Made by a program: the position numbers and the translations under genes
The notes under the pieces: model-generated
Told to the model about the DNA's origin: nothing
The model's input: only the letters and a program-made list of their open reading frames with translations
Database searches by the model: none
Shown here: piece after piece, positions 7,738 through 17,483 of the stretch
Numbering within the stretch: the stretch's first letter is position 1
How the letters are laid out: each line of letters opens with the position of its first letter
Source of the DNA: Psychrobacter aquimaris
Lineage (GTDB): Bacteria > Pseudomonadota > Gammaproteobacteria > Pseudomonadales > Moraxellaceae
Length of the DNA stretch: 64,000 bases
Direction: 5' to 3'
NCBI RefSeq assembly: GCF_016107525.1
Contig: NZ_JABASR010000007.1
Location: 1 to 64,000 of the forward strand

Positions 7738-9633
7738 ATGACCCAATTTACCTATCACAGCTATCCAGAACGTGCCGTTGCTGTCGGTAGCAGCGATGCT
7801 GTCGTTCACCAAAAGTATGATTCAGAAGGCGATATTCACTACATAAACGCTACCACACCGCTGGACGATTATCCCGATTTTTTATTTGATAAATTATACG
7901 ACTATGCCAAAAAATATCCCGATAGAGTACTGATTGCGCAACGTGAGCTAAATGTCGCCACCAATGAGCGTGGCGATTGGGTCAAACTGACCTACAGCGA
8001 TGTGTTAAAAAAGGCGCGTAGCATTGCTCAGGCATTACTTGAATATGATCTCTCAGAAGAGCGCCCGTTGATGATCTTATCTGAGAACTCAATTGAGGTG
8101 TTCTTACTCATGTGCGGCGCGATGCTGGCAAATGTGCCTTATGCCTTGGTCGTACCTGCCTATTCATTGGTGGCCAAAAAACCCGATAAGTTGCAGTACG
8201 TGATCGAAAAGCTCACGCCAGCTCTGTTTTATGCGGGTGATGGCAAAGGTTTTTTGCGTCAGCTCAAGGCTTGTGGTCAGATGGACAAACCGATCATCAC
8301 ATCGACGGGCAATATTGATGGCGAGCCGTGCCTGAATCTGAATGATTTGCTGGCAACTGAGGCGACGGATGCGGTTGAGCAAACCCATAAGCAAATGTCA
8401 GCAGACAGCATTGCCAAGTTCCTCTTTACCTCAGGCTCCACAGGCAACCCTAAAGTCGTGCCCACAACCCACCGTATGCTGTGTAGTAATCAGCAAATGC
8501 TCAAGCAAGGACTGTGTTTGATAGAAGAAGATCCACTGGTATTGATCGATTGGCTCAGTTGGCATCATACCTTTGGTGGCAGTCACAACCTTGGCATTGC
8601 ACTATACAATGGCGGGACATTTTATATTGATGATGGTCGTCCTGTTGCCGGTAAGTTTGATGAGACCATTCGCAATCTTAAAGAAATCTCTCCCAGTAAG
8701 TACTTTAACGTACCCGTTGGGTGGTCGATGCTTGCCAATGCCTTAGAGGAAGATGAGGCACTGCGCGATAACTTTTTCAAAAAGGTCGATTTGTACTTTT
8801 TTGGCGGTGCCAGTTTATCGGCAGAGCTGTGGCAACAGCTGGGCGATATCAGCTATCAACACTGCGGCGAAAGAATCCGCATCATGTCGGGCATCGGTAT
8901 GACAGAGACCTCACCGTCTTGTACCTTTACCACGGGTCTATCAAACGACACGGCAAGCTTTGTGGGCGTGCCTGCAGCAGGTGTTGAAATCAAACTGGTG
9001 CCGATGAAGGACAAAATAGAGCTGCGTATCAAAGGCCCCCATGTGATGCCAGGGTATTGGCGGCATGATACTGCCACATCCAAGGCAGCAGACAGTTTTG
9101 ATGACGAAGGATTTTACTGCAGCGGTGATGGCGTACTGCCTTACAACCCTAACGATCTTTCAGAGGGCTTGGTCTATGATGGCCGTATCGCTGAGGATTT
9201 TAAATTAACCACAGGAACTTTTGTCAACGTGGGCGAACTGCGTAACCGTATGGTATTACAAGGTATGGATCTGATCGAAGATGTGGTACTGACGGGTGAA
9301 GGCAAAAGTGAAATCGGGGCTTTTGTGTTTGTAAAAGAAAAAGTGGCACGTAAGTTAACCGAGCTGCATGATACTGAACTTAAGCAGGTACTAGAGCATG
9401 ATCGATTGCAGGCATGGTTTAGCCACTTCATGAGTACCATCAATGACGGCTATGAAGCCAGCTCAAAAATAATTGCCCGTATCTATTTGATGGAAACGCC
9501 GCCCAATGTGGTTGAAGGTGAGAAAACCGACAAAGGCACTCTCAATCAACGAAAACTGCGCAATAATAGAGTGAAAGAAACGGATAAATTATACGAAGAC
9601 AAAGCAGATAAATTGAGGTTTTTGGCCAAATAG
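7738..9633 (+). CDS. fcs: Feruloyl-CoA synthase (hydroxycinnamate-CoA ligase)
   Basis: An AMP-forming acyl-CoA ligase of 631 residues that activates ferulate, p-coumarate or caffeate to the CoA thioester, the first step of the pathway. The ATP/AMP loop FTSGSTGNPKVVP lies near residue 228. GIGMTETSP near 386 is the adenine/acyl motif, and GDGVLPYNP with YDGRIAEDFKL are the hinge-region motifs. The length fits the feruloyl-CoA synthase branch, which is longer than ordinary acetyl-CoA-type ligases. A typical AAAGGAA site precedes the ATG. It follows vdh by 58 bases and probably forms one transcript with it. The Acinetobacter counterpart is HcaC. Confidence 0.93.
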   Translation: MTQFTYHSYPERAVAVGSSDAVVHQKYDSEGDIHYINATTPLDDYPDFLFDKLYDYAKKYPDRVLIAQRELNVATNERGDWVKLTYSDVLKKARSIAQALLEYDLSEERPLMILSENSIEVFLLMCGAMLANVPYALVVPAYSLVAKKPDKLQYVIEKLTPALFYAGDGKGFLRQLKACGQMDKPIITSTGNIDGEPCLNLNDLLATEATDAVEQTHKQMSADSIAKFLFTSGSTGNPKVVPTTHRMLCSNQQMLKQGLCLIEEDPLVLIDWLSWHHTFGGSHNLGIALYNGGTFYIDDGRPVAGKFDETIRNLKEISPSKYFNVPVGWSMLANALEEDEALRDNFFKKVDLYFFGGASLSAELWQQLGDISYQHCGERIRIMSGIGMTETSPSCTFTTGLSNDTASFVGVPAAGVEIKLVPMKDKIELRIKGPHVMPGYWRHDTATSKAADSFDDEGFYCSGDGVLPYNPNDLSEGLVYDGRIAEDFKLTTGTFVNVGELRNRMVLQGMDLIEDVVLTGEGKSEIGAFVFVKEKVARKLTELHDTELKQVLEHDRLQAWFSHFMSTINDGYEASSKIIARIYLMETPPNVVEGEKTDKGTLNQRKLRNNRVKETDKLYEDKADKLRFLAK

Positions 9634-9732
9634 CTTAACATGACACGCTAGAGTGTGCCTTCAATCTGAACGAAAGTGCCTAAATGAGGACACGCTCTAG
9701 AATACCTAATACTGTCGAGCAAGGAAAATCCA

Positions 9733-10188
9733 TTGAATAACATACAGTCAAGCAAGCCTACTGGCAATGCGCCAACCGTTAGCTATAGCGTTGGTAAGCT
9801 CGACAAGCTCGTTAGTCAACAGCTCAGTGAATTACTCTCAGAGTTGGATGTCAGTTTGCCCCAATTCACCATGCTATCAAACCTTCATCTGCATGGTGAA
9901 ATGGCAAATGCTAAACTGGCGTCGCGATCATTTATCAGTCCGCAAGCCTCTAATCAAATCATCAAAACGATGGAAGAGAAGGGGTGGATCAGTAAAAGTG
10001 ACGATCCCAATCATGGACGTATTTTACTGATTGGCTTGACGTTAGAAGGGCAAGCAGTGTACGAGAGATGTAAGGCAAAAGCGATGGATTTTGAAAATAT
10101 GATGCTCGCGGGGCTGCCTGCTGAGAATGTTATGATGCTAAAAGCCACAGTACAGCGATTGATCGCGAATTTAAAACAAGAATCTTAA
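9733..10188 (+). CDS. MarR family regulator of hydroxycinnamate catabolism
   Basis: A 151-residue winged-helix protein of the MarR family. The core runs from QFTMLSNLHLHGEMANAKLA through a recognition helix near SPQASNQIIKTMEEKG to the wing DDPNHGRILLIGLT. The start is TTG at 9733, supported by AAGGAA 6 bases upstream. Its place just behind fcs, and the known HcaR/FerC-type regulators that respond to hydroxycinnamoyl-CoA thioesters, suggest it represses this cluster and is released by the CoA intermediate. The TTATCAA palindrome at 5078-5096 is a candidate target. That role is inferred from context. Confidence 0.88.
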   Translation: MNNIQSSKPTGNAPTVSYSVGKLDKLVSQQLSELLSELDVSLPQFTMLSNLHLHGEMANAKLASRSFISPQASNQIIKTMEEKGWISKSDDPNHGRILLIGLTLEGQAVYERCKAKAMDFENMMLAGLPAENVMMLKATVQRLIANLKQES

Positions 10189-10271
10189 AACAAGACTAAA
10201 GAGACACTGAGATTTGATAGACCTTTAGCTTATAAGGACTTAAGTGGAAAGCCTCAGTAAAAGCAGAAATG

Positions 10272-10306
10272 AACCGATACGTTGTCATAAACGTATCGGT
10301 TTTATT
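10272..10306 (+). terminator. Terminator between marR and the convergent porin gene
   Basis: A perfect 12-bp stem AACCGATACGTT / AACGTATCGGTT with a short loop is followed by TTATTTT. It separates the converging marR and porin transcripts. Confidence 0.85.
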
Positions 10307-10343
10307 TTAAGCTAATAATAGTGCGGTTTAGAATGATGACTGC

Positions 10344-11393
10344 TTAGAATTTGTATTTGGCCATCACCTCGACTTCTTGACCTTTTAAGCGCCATGGTAG
10401 GGTGGTATCGCTGCGATCGCGCCACTCAATACCAACATCAAGATCGGGTAAGTAGGTATAAATAAGGTTGGCACTTTTTATATCGATTGAGTTGTCAGCC
10501 TCATCATCCACATTGACCTCACCATAGCGCATGTTACCGCGCAGTTTTGGCGTAAAAGTATGACTATAGCCGACGCTAAAGCCCGTTTGCGAGACAAGCT
10601 TACCATTCTCGGCATCACAGTTGACACTGACTGGAGTGAGCGCTCCTGTGGTACACACGCCTGAGTATACCCCCATACCTTTGCCAGTATAGACACTACC
10701 ATGTAGCGACCCATCTCCTAGCGTGAGCTTACCCGCTAATGACGCACCAATACCGATGTCTGAATCCGAATCATCTTCAATACTTGTACCCGCTTCACGG
10801 CCAGTCACGGCGGCAGTGTAGCCAAAATCGGCGATATTGTCGCTATAGCTGACAACCATATCAGGTAAGTTGGCATCGTCATAGACAGGATCTTGCGCGG
10901 TCACCCGTAGTCCGTCATTCACATAATGAAATGTTAGGTCTGGACGAACATAAAGCCCACTACCAGCGATGGTACCAAAGCCTGTGCCATAGAAATCAAG
11001 CTGTTCCGTGAGACGCGGGGCAACGGCAAAAAACTGACCGCTCCAGGTCTTACCTACCGTAAATTTGTCATATTGCATAAAAGCGTGGCGTAGCCTTAAT
11101 TCAGGCGTGCCGCTATCATAGCCCGTAAAATCGCCATAAAAATCGCCTTCAATAAAGCCTGTCAGTTTTTTGTTATCAACGAGCGTAGTTGCTTTGAGAT
11201 TAATTCTCGATTCTCTGATATTGCCTTCAAAATCAGAATCTTTGTCATCGGGCGAAATAAATATCCCTTCAGCTTTAATATATCCCCCGATACTTAGCGT
11301 TGTGTCCCCGTCAGTCACGACATCTATTGCTTGTACATGGGTACATAGGGATAAGGTGGATACCGCAAACAACACCGTTTTTAGATTACGCAT
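10344..11393 (-). CDS. DcaP-like outer-membrane porin (hca cluster)
   Basis: An outer-membrane beta-barrel of the DcaP family, which forms trimeric channels for dicarboxylic and aromatic acids in Acinetobacter. From ATG 11393 it has 349 residues: a signal peptide ending near THVQA, then TTLSIGGYIKAEG typical of mature DcaP, alternating beta-strand patterns, and a terminal Phe in MAKYKF that serves outer-membrane assembly. ATG is preferred to GTG 11402 because GGAG lies 10 bases before it but only one base before the GTG. A close paralogue sits at 30348-31382. Here it would admit hydroxycinnamates (compare HcaE). Confidence 0.88.
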   Translation of the reverse strand: MRNLKTVLFAVSTLSLCTHVQAIDVVTDGDTTLSIGGYIKAEGIFISPDDKDSDFEGNIRESRINLKATTLVDNKKLTGFIEGDFYGDFTGYDSGTPELRLRHAFMQYDKFTVGKTWSGQFFAVAPRLTEQLDFYGTGFGTIAGSGLYVRPDLTFHYVNDGLRVTAQDPVYDDANLPDMVVSYSDNIADFGYTAAVTGREAGTSIEDDSDSDIGIGASLAGKLTLGDGSLHGSVYTGKGMGVYSGVCTTGALTPVSVNCDAENGKLVSQTGFSVGYSHTFTPKLRGNMRYGEVNVDDEADNSIDIKSANLIYTYLPDLDVGIEWRDRSDTTLPWRLKGQEVEVMAKYKF

Positions 11394-12075
11394 ATACGTC
11401 ACACTCCGTGTTTATTTTAAAACCAAAGTCACACGTGCTAAAAATCACGCGCGCTATTTGCCACTGCTTATAGCGACTTTAGCCTATAAAAAATAGTGCA
11501 GATCATGTCATCTGGCACTAACCAATTCCTTTTGTTTTCTACTTTTATGCGCTAACCACAGCTCTTTAACGCTCACTCTTTACTGTTTACTTTCTCAAGA
11601 ATAACGCACACTCACATGACATCACGGCGGGGCACAAAGCCTTATTATTCGCCGTATGATGATAGCGGTGTATGACAGAGAGAGATGAGACAGACGTTTG
11701 AGTACCTATGACACGTACTACTGAACGCGTAGTAAACCCCCTCATGATTGATAGGAAAAATGCAGTTGTTTACCAGTTATTAAGGTTGTGTTAACGCCTA
11801 TTACAAGATAGCAACTTATCTAAATTATTGTCAAGCTTCTTTATAAAATAGTTTGACATATTTATATTATAAACCGTATTATGTACCAATATTAAGGGGT
11901 TTATAAATTTATAGATGAATTTTAAAAGTTATATTATAAAGAAGGTTTATAATATAACGAGTGGTTACGTAGCGATTAAGGCTTTAAATAAGAGGGTGTA
12001 TTTGAGTCGTCCGCTTTGTAATACAAGAAATAAATATGACGTCGCCCTCACTCTATTAATCAAAAGGATTTGATC
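11394..12075 (+). promoter_or_regulatory. Divergent control region with palindromic operators
   Basis: About 680 bases without a gene, between the porin (leftward) and the TRAP binding-protein gene (rightward). A perfect inverted repeat lies at 11928-11958: 13-base arms GTTATATTATAAA and TTTATAATATAAC around GAAGG. The arm recurs as TTTATATTATAAACC at 11861-11875, the reverse complement of a GGTTTATAATATAA stretch at 11944-11957. The arrangement looks like two or three binding sites for one dimeric regulator. The arms resemble, but lack the flanks of, the Zur-like box at 36800. Nothing is recognised in 11400-11850. Confidence 0.55.
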
Positions 12076-13176
12076 ATGTCTAGCGATAACGCGCATTTCA
12101 GAAATACTCGTACTAAGGCTACTCTCAACTTACGCCACGGCCTTTCTATGTTGGCATTATCACTGGTATTACCACTGAGTCTGACGGCTTGCAGCAGTGG
12201 CTCAGAAGCCAAAAATGGCGGCGCGGATGAGGTGGTAGTCTTGCGTATGTCACATTTCATGCCTGCACCATCGGCCATGAATGCGGAGATATTTGAACCT
12301 TGGGCCAAAAAAATCGAAGAAGAATCCAATGGTCGTATCAAAATCGAGAATTTTCCTGGATCTACACTCACCAAACCCTCTGATACGTATGAGGCTGTGG
12401 TAAACGGTAGGGTGGATATCGGCATACAGTTACAGGGTTACACTAGTGGCCGCTTTCCATTGTCACAAATCGCTGAATTACCAGGTCTATCAAACTCAGG
12501 GTCTCAGATGAGCTGTCTGATGCAGACGTTGTATGACAACGGGACTATCGCAAGCGAGTATGAAGATTCTCATGTCATATCGCTTTACGGTCTTGGACCT
12601 GGCGTACTTCATAGCACTAAATTGATTGCCAAACCTGACGACATGAAAGGCCTACGTATACGCCGCCCCTCTGCCGTGGCTGGTGACATCATAGAAAGTA
12701 TGGGCGCCGCGCCAGTCGGGTTACCTGCGACCGATATCTATACCTCTTTACAGCGTGGGGTCATCGATGGGTTGAGCTTGCCTTGGGATGGCGTACCCAT
12801 ATTTCGTGTGAATGAGCTGGTCGACAATCACACCAATATCCCGCTTTATTCCTCTAGCGTGGTCATCAATATGAATAAAGAAAAGTACGATTCACTACCA
12901 CCTGACTTGCAAAAAGTTATTGATGATAACTCTGGCATGGTCTTTGCCAAAAAAGTGGGGGAAATGCTGACTGAAGACGATAGGGAAGCTCTGCAAGCTG
13001 CCAAAGATGCGGGTAGTACTATTGTTGATATTCCTGATCCACTCAATGACCCAGCATGGTCAGGTCTCTTAAAACAAGGCACGCAAAAATACCTCAACTC
13101 TGTAAATCAAAATGGGGTCGATGCCGATGCAGTATATGAGAAGGTAAAAGCGGCTAGTGAAGCCTGTAAGGTATAA
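12076..13176 (+). CDS. dctP: TRAP transporter solute-binding lipoprotein (DctP family)
   Basis: An extracytoplasmic solute receptor of the TRAP family, 366 residues from ATG 12076; AAGGA lies 7 bases upstream, which favours it over TTG 12070. The N-terminus is a lipoprotein signal with lipobox LTAC near residue 39, so it is membrane anchored rather than free. The body shows DctP features: MSHFMPAPSAMN at the mature start, GRIKIENFPGSTL, the conserved Arg in GLRIRRPS, and a YTSLQRGVIDGL segment. No permease subunits are adjacent. They may be the dctM system at the window start or lie elsewhere. A hydroxycinnamate or other aromatic ligand is likely from context. Confidence 0.88.
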   Translation: MSSDNAHFRNTRTKATLNLRHGLSMLALSLVLPLSLTACSSGSEAKNGGADEVVVLRMSHFMPAPSAMNAEIFEPWAKKIEEESNGRIKIENFPGSTLTKPSDTYEAVVNGRVDIGIQLQGYTSGRFPLSQIAELPGLSNSGSQMSCLMQTLYDNGTIASEYEDSHVISLYGLGPGVLHSTKLIAKPDDMKGLRIRRPSAVAGDIIESMGAAPVGLPATDIYTSLQRGVIDGLSLPWDGVPIFRVNELVDNHTNIPLYSSSVVINMNKEKYDSLPPDLQKVIDDNSGMVFAKKVGEMLTEDDREALQAAKDAGSTIVDIPDPLNDPAWSGLLKQGTQKYLNSVNQNGVDADAVYEKVKAASEACKV

Positions 13177-13239
13177 AAATGCTTGAGCAGATCATTACGC
13201 CCCATTATTTTATATTAGGTTTTATCAGAAGGAATATTT

Positions 13240-15042
13240 ATGCATATCTATAATGCCCCGCTACAAGACATACGTTTTTTATTGACGGATGTTTTTGATG
13301 CCCCATCATTTTGGCAGGTCAACAAAAGCCTGAACCATATTGATATGGATACGGTGGATATCGTGCTTGAAGCATTGTCCAAGTTCACCAAAAATGTATT
13401 GCTGCCTTTGAATCGCAGCGGCGATGAAGAAGGGGTTGGTTTTTCGTATGATGAAGAAGGCTATGGCGCAGTCAGTACGCCGACGGGTTTTAAACAGGCT
13501 TATGATCAGTATAAAGAGGCCGGCTGGGTTGGCCTAGGGGCAACGCCAGAGTATGGAGGGCAAGGGTTTCCTAAAATGGTATCGATGTTTCAAGAAGAGA
13601 TGATGTTTAGTACCAATCAAGCGTTCGCGCTTTACCCCAACCTTGCGTTGGGTGCAGGCCTGTGCTTATTGAAGTCAGCTTCCGAGTCACAAAAAGACAG
13701 GTATCTGGAGAAAATATACGCTGGCGAATGGGCAGGCACGATGTGTTTGACAGAAGCACATGCAGGGACGGATTTGGGCCTGATCAAAACCAAAGCCGTG
13801 CCCAATGACGATGGCAGCTACGACATCACGGGCAGCAAGATTTTTGTGACCGGCGGCGATCATGATTTGACAGAAAACATCATTCATTTGGTATTGGCAA
13901 AAACACCCAACGCCCCTGCAGGCTCAAAGGGTATTTCTTTATTTATTGTACCCAAATATTTGATTGAAAAAGAGGCTGATGGTGGCGACCGAATCGGTGC
14001 GCGAAACGCCGCTTCGGTGGGTTCTGTCGAGCATAAAATGGGCGTCAAAGGCTCAGCAACGTGCGTGCTCAATTTTGATCAGGCCAAAGGCTGGATGGTT
14101 GGTGAAGAATATACAGGACTTGCCTCTATGTTTCTGGTGATGAACTACGAGCGTCTGGCTATCGGTATGCAAGGCATTGCCGTCACAGAATTGGCGTATC
14201 AAAATGCTGCCGCCTACGCCAACGATCGATTGCAGTCACGTAGTGATTCTGGGATAAAAAATCCTGATAAATTAGCAGACGCCTTGATTCATCATGCTGA
14301 TATACGCCGCATGCTGCTTAATGCCAAGTCTCATGCCGAAGTGTCTCGCTGCTTTGCGATGTATGTTGCCAAACAATTGGACATTGCAAAATACAGTCAT
14401 GACAAGCAAATGATCGACACGGCCAATGCGCGTGTTGCATTATTGACCCCGATTACCAAAGCCTTTTTGAGTGATAAAGGGTTTGAGGCAACGGTTGACT
14501 GCCAGCAAGTATTTGGCGGGCATGGTTATATCTGTGATTGGGGGATGGAGCAAATCGTACGCGATGCACGCATTGCCCAAATCTATGAAGGTGCAAACGG
14601 CATTCAGGGGCTAGATCTACTGGGGCGCAAAGTTGCCAAAGATGGTGGTGCCATGCTGTTTGATTTTTTAACTGAAATACGCCGTTTTATTGCCAATATG
14701 TCAGGGGAACATGGCATCAAGCAAGCCACACTGACTGCGGCTGATGACCTTGAGCGCATGACCAATACATTATTAGGTAATATGGATGAGCGGAGCGATG
14801 ATGTGAATGGCTGTGCGGTCAATTATCTACACGCCACTGGGTATCTGTGTTTTGCTTATATGTATGCCATGATGGTGGCGGCCAGCCAGTATAAAAAAGG
14901 GGCATTTTATGCCAATAAGCTTAAATTGGCAGACTACTTTATCGATCATGTGTTACCGCGAATGCAAACGCATATAGAGATGGCTCAAGCGGGTAGCCAA
15001 TCCATGATGGCGTTTGATTTGGCCTATTTTGAACCTGCGTGA
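13240..15042 (+). CDS. Acyl-CoA dehydrogenase, long form with extra C-terminal domain
   Basis: A 600-residue FAD enzyme that introduces an alpha,beta double bond into acyl-CoA thioesters. Motifs include CLTEAHAGTDLG near 170-180 for FAD/substrate binding, FGGHGYICDWG near 425, and the catalytic glutamate in YEGANGIQG near 450. The last 120 residues form the additional helical domain found in the long acyl-CoA dehydrogenase subgroup. AAGGA precedes the ATG by 7 bases. In Acinetobacter the hca cluster includes HcaD, an acyl-CoA dehydrogenase that lets saturated phenylpropanoids enter the pathway. The same role is inferred here: dihydroferuloyl-CoA to feruloyl-CoA. Confidence 0.88.
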   Translation: MHIYNAPLQDIRFLLTDVFDAPSFWQVNKSLNHIDMDTVDIVLEALSKFTKNVLLPLNRSGDEEGVGFSYDEEGYGAVSTPTGFKQAYDQYKEAGWVGLGATPEYGGQGFPKMVSMFQEEMMFSTNQAFALYPNLALGAGLCLLKSASESQKDRYLEKIYAGEWAGTMCLTEAHAGTDLGLIKTKAVPNDDGSYDITGSKIFVTGGDHDLTENIIHLVLAKTPNAPAGSKGISLFIVPKYLIEKEADGGDRIGARNAASVGSVEHKMGVKGSATCVLNFDQAKGWMVGEEYTGLASMFLVMNYERLAIGMQGIAVTELAYQNAAAYANDRLQSRSDSGIKNPDKLADALIHHADIRRMLLNAKSHAEVSRCFAMYVAKQLDIAKYSHDKQMIDTANARVALLTPITKAFLSDKGFEATVDCQQVFGGHGYICDWGMEQIVRDARIAQIYEGANGIQGLDLLGRKVAKDGGAMLFDFLTEIRRFIANMSGEHGIKQATLTAADDLERMTNTLLGNMDERSDDVNGCAVNYLHATGYLCFAYMYAMMVAASQYKKGAFYANKLKLADYFIDHVLPRMQTHIEMAQAGSQSMMAFDLAYFEPA

Positions 15043-15158
15043 TCCAATGGCAAATATCAGTTTGTTATCTATTCGCTTAACGATGCATTGACTATTAACC
15101 AGCAGTTTTTATTATGATCGACAAGGAGTATGACCTGTCTAGCTATAACAATCTGAAT

Positions 15159-16575
15159 ATGAACTATATCGCTGGAGAGTGGTGTGATGGCAATTAGTGA
15201 CGAGTAATCCATTTACCGGTGAAGAGATTGCGACCTTTAAAGCGGCAAGCCTAGAGGATCTCAATGACGCGTATGTCGCACTAGAAAAGGCGCAGCAAGA
15301 ATGGAGCATGACCAACCCTTACCCCATGAGTTATATCATCGAGCAAGCCGTGTAAGTCCTTATCAATCGCCGTGAGGAATTAATTGATATGCTGGTGCGT
15401 GAGACGGGCTCCACCGTCATTAAAGCCAGTATCGAAGTCGATGCCTGTGTTGGGACGATGAAGGTAGCGGCAGAATATCCTTTCTTACTAGAAACGACTG
15501 TTGCGCGCTTTGCCATTCCTGACAAAATTAATCACATAATTCGTAAGCCTGTCGGTGTGGTGACCGTTATTGGCCCTTTTAATTTTCCACTGGTGTTGGC
15601 CATACGTTCGGTTGTTACGGCATTGGTAAGTGGCAATGCGGTACTACTAAAGCCCGCCACTAATATGCCTATTAGTGGCGGGGTCTTACTGGCCAAAATC
15701 TTTGAAGAGGCAGGACTGCCAGCTGGCGTACTATCCGTCGTTGTGCCTAAAGCTTCCGAAATCGGCGATGCGCTCTACACGCATCCTATCCCATGTGTGA
15801 TCTCCTTTACTGGCTCAACTGAAGTGGGGTAACGTATTGGTCAAAAGCGGGTCGCGGTATTAAGCGCTCTATTTTGGAGCTGGGCGGCAACAATGCGTTT
15901 GTCGTCCTTGACGATGCTGATGTTGATTATGCGGCGCGTTCGGCTGTCTTTGGCCGATTTTTACATAGTGGTCAGGTTTGCATGTCAGCCAACCGTATTA
16001 TCGTTCATGAGTCTATCTTTGATGACTTTGCAGCGAAGTTTGTTAAATATACCAAAGGACTTAATGTCGGCGATCCATCACGACCTGATGTGTTGATCGG
16101 ACCTTTGATTAATGAGCGTGAAGCAGTGCGTGTAGAGCAGGCCTTACAACAAGCACTACAAGAAGGTGCTGAAATGCTGCTTGAGGGTAAACGTGACGGC
16201 GCACTTGTGTATCCGTATGTCCTAAAAAATACCAATGATGGCTATTCTGCTTGCACAGAGATGTTTGGCCCTGTCGCAACGCTAATCTCACATAGCGGTG
16301 ATGAGGACGCTCTGCAAATGGCCAACGATACCGACGATGGACTAAGCGGTGCCGTACACTCAGCCGATATCGCACGCGCACAGAAGTTTGCAGCTGGATG
16401 AAGGACGGGTATGGTGCATATCAATGACCAGAGTGTCAACGATGAGCCACGTATTGCCTTTGGCGGTGAGAAGGCATCAGGTATCGGGCGCTTCGGCCGT
16501 CATATCACGTTCGATGAGTTCACCACGTATCAGTGGGTATCGGTACAAACGGAGCAGCGCGCTTACCCAATCTAA
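15159..16575 (+). pseudogene. Broken aldehyde dehydrogenase gene
   Basis: Joined across its lesions, this reads as a nearly complete aldehyde dehydrogenase of about 470 residues, starting MNYIAGEWCDG and ending AYPI. It keeps ELGGNNAFVVLDDADVDYA, a Cys motif HSGQVCMSANR and FGPVATL. The lesions are a frameshift near 15195, in-frame TAA at 15353 and 15830, a second frameshift near 15835-15870, and in-frame TGA at 16399. The sequence is most like benzaldehyde/vanillin dehydrogenases. GACAAGGAG lies about 30 bases before the ATG. With intact vdh nearby, its loss would be tolerated. Five separate lesions rule out a single sequencing error. Confidence 0.9.
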
Positions 16576-16614
16576 AGAAAGGCGCTTTAGGCAATAGCGT
16601 AGTTCTATATCTAC

Positions 16615-16655
16615 AAACCATGATGACCTTTTACGGTTGTCATGGTTTTGTTTTG
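16615..16655 (+). terminator. Terminator after the aldehyde dehydrogenase relic
   Basis: A stem AAACCATGATGACC / GGTTGTCATGGTTT (two mismatches) is followed by TGTTTT. It is similar to the weak hairpin at 3055-3095. Confidence 0.7.
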
Positions 16656-16919
16656 GGTGATTGAAAGTTGAGGGTTTTTGAGACTAGTTTTAATAGTTGT
16701 ATTTAATAAATGTGGGTAAGATAATAAGTTATAAAAGCTAAAGTGTATTATGTTTATTCATGTTAGCCTTTATCGTTTAGTTAATTGACAAACTAATTAT
16801 GGCTCTGGCTTCGAAATAAGCTAATCCATGAAAACGGAGGCTAACACCGTGTGGTATTCACTATATCTATGTGGTTATAAGTAATTTATATCGAGTTGAA
16901 TCATAGTAAGGATACAAGA
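16656..16919 (+). other. Intergenic region, nothing recognised
   Basis: A/T-rich stretch before the SUKH-like gene. The first 45 bases resemble the sequence after the hairpin at 3055. No gene, RNA or operator could be supported, though a promoter for the next gene is expected here. Confidence 0.4.
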
Positions 16920-17483
16920 ATGCTAGAAGAGGAATATATCGAACAATTTAATGGTCACGACGTGCCAGAAGCTCTTTTGTCTCTGCTTCAATTTGCCAAT
17001 GAAAAATCAAAGATGGATTACTTTTCTGATGGTTTTGAATTCTCTATAAATTTGGATAAATGTGGACTTAAAACCTACTCAGAAGATGAAGGATTTTTAA
17101 GTTCTATCATTGAATTTGCAAATGCAGATGGTACTGGGTCAACGTATGGTTTTTGGCTTAAAAATAAAGATAATAACCTAATTGAAGCACCAGTAGTTAT
17201 CTTTGGAAGCGAGGGAGGCTTTCACGTAGTAGCTAATAATATCAATGGCTTATTGCAAATACTGACATTTGATTCGGAGCCAATGGTTGATTGGGATAGT
17301 CTGTATTACTATAAAGATCCTGATGATTATGAGCCTAGTGCGAAAATCGAGTCTTACCGTAGTTGGCTTAAAAATACTAGCTCTTTAGAAACCATCACTA
17401 ACGCTGATGCGCTAGTTGAACTTGCTCAAAAATATCATCAAAAAGAATTCAAAGATTGGATGGCTAAGTTCTATCAAGACTAG
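16920..17483 (+). CDS. SMI1/KNR4 (SUKH)-like protein
   Basis: A 187-residue acidic, soluble protein. It begins with a helix (MLEEEYIEQFNGHDVPEALL), followed by YGFWLKNKDNNLIEAPVVIFGSEGG and FHVVANNINGLLQIL. This order, with the F/YGFW strand, a central P-V-V-x-G-S-E-G-G turn and a small-helix segment, is characteristic of SUKH-superfamily proteins, many of which are immunity proteins against contact-dependent or polymorphic toxins. ATG 16920 is used because TAAGGA lies 7 bases upstream; the frame extends to TTG 16896. No toxin gene is next to it; the neighbour is a PIN-domain gene. Function here is unknown. Confidence 0.65.
   Translation: MLEEEYIEQFNGHDVPEALLSLLQFANEKSKMDYFSDGFEFSINLDKCGLKTYSEDEGFLSSIIEFANADGTGSTYGFWLKNKDNNLIEAPVVIFGSEGGFHVVANNINGLLQILTFDSEPMVDWDSLYYYKDPDDYEPSAKIESYRSWLKNTSSLETITNADALVELAQKYHQKEFKDWMAKFYQD

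Noticed and set aside
11928-11958. Rho-independent terminator
   Set aside because: The inverted repeat is A/T only, with no T-run after it, and lies upstream of a gene; an operator is more likely.
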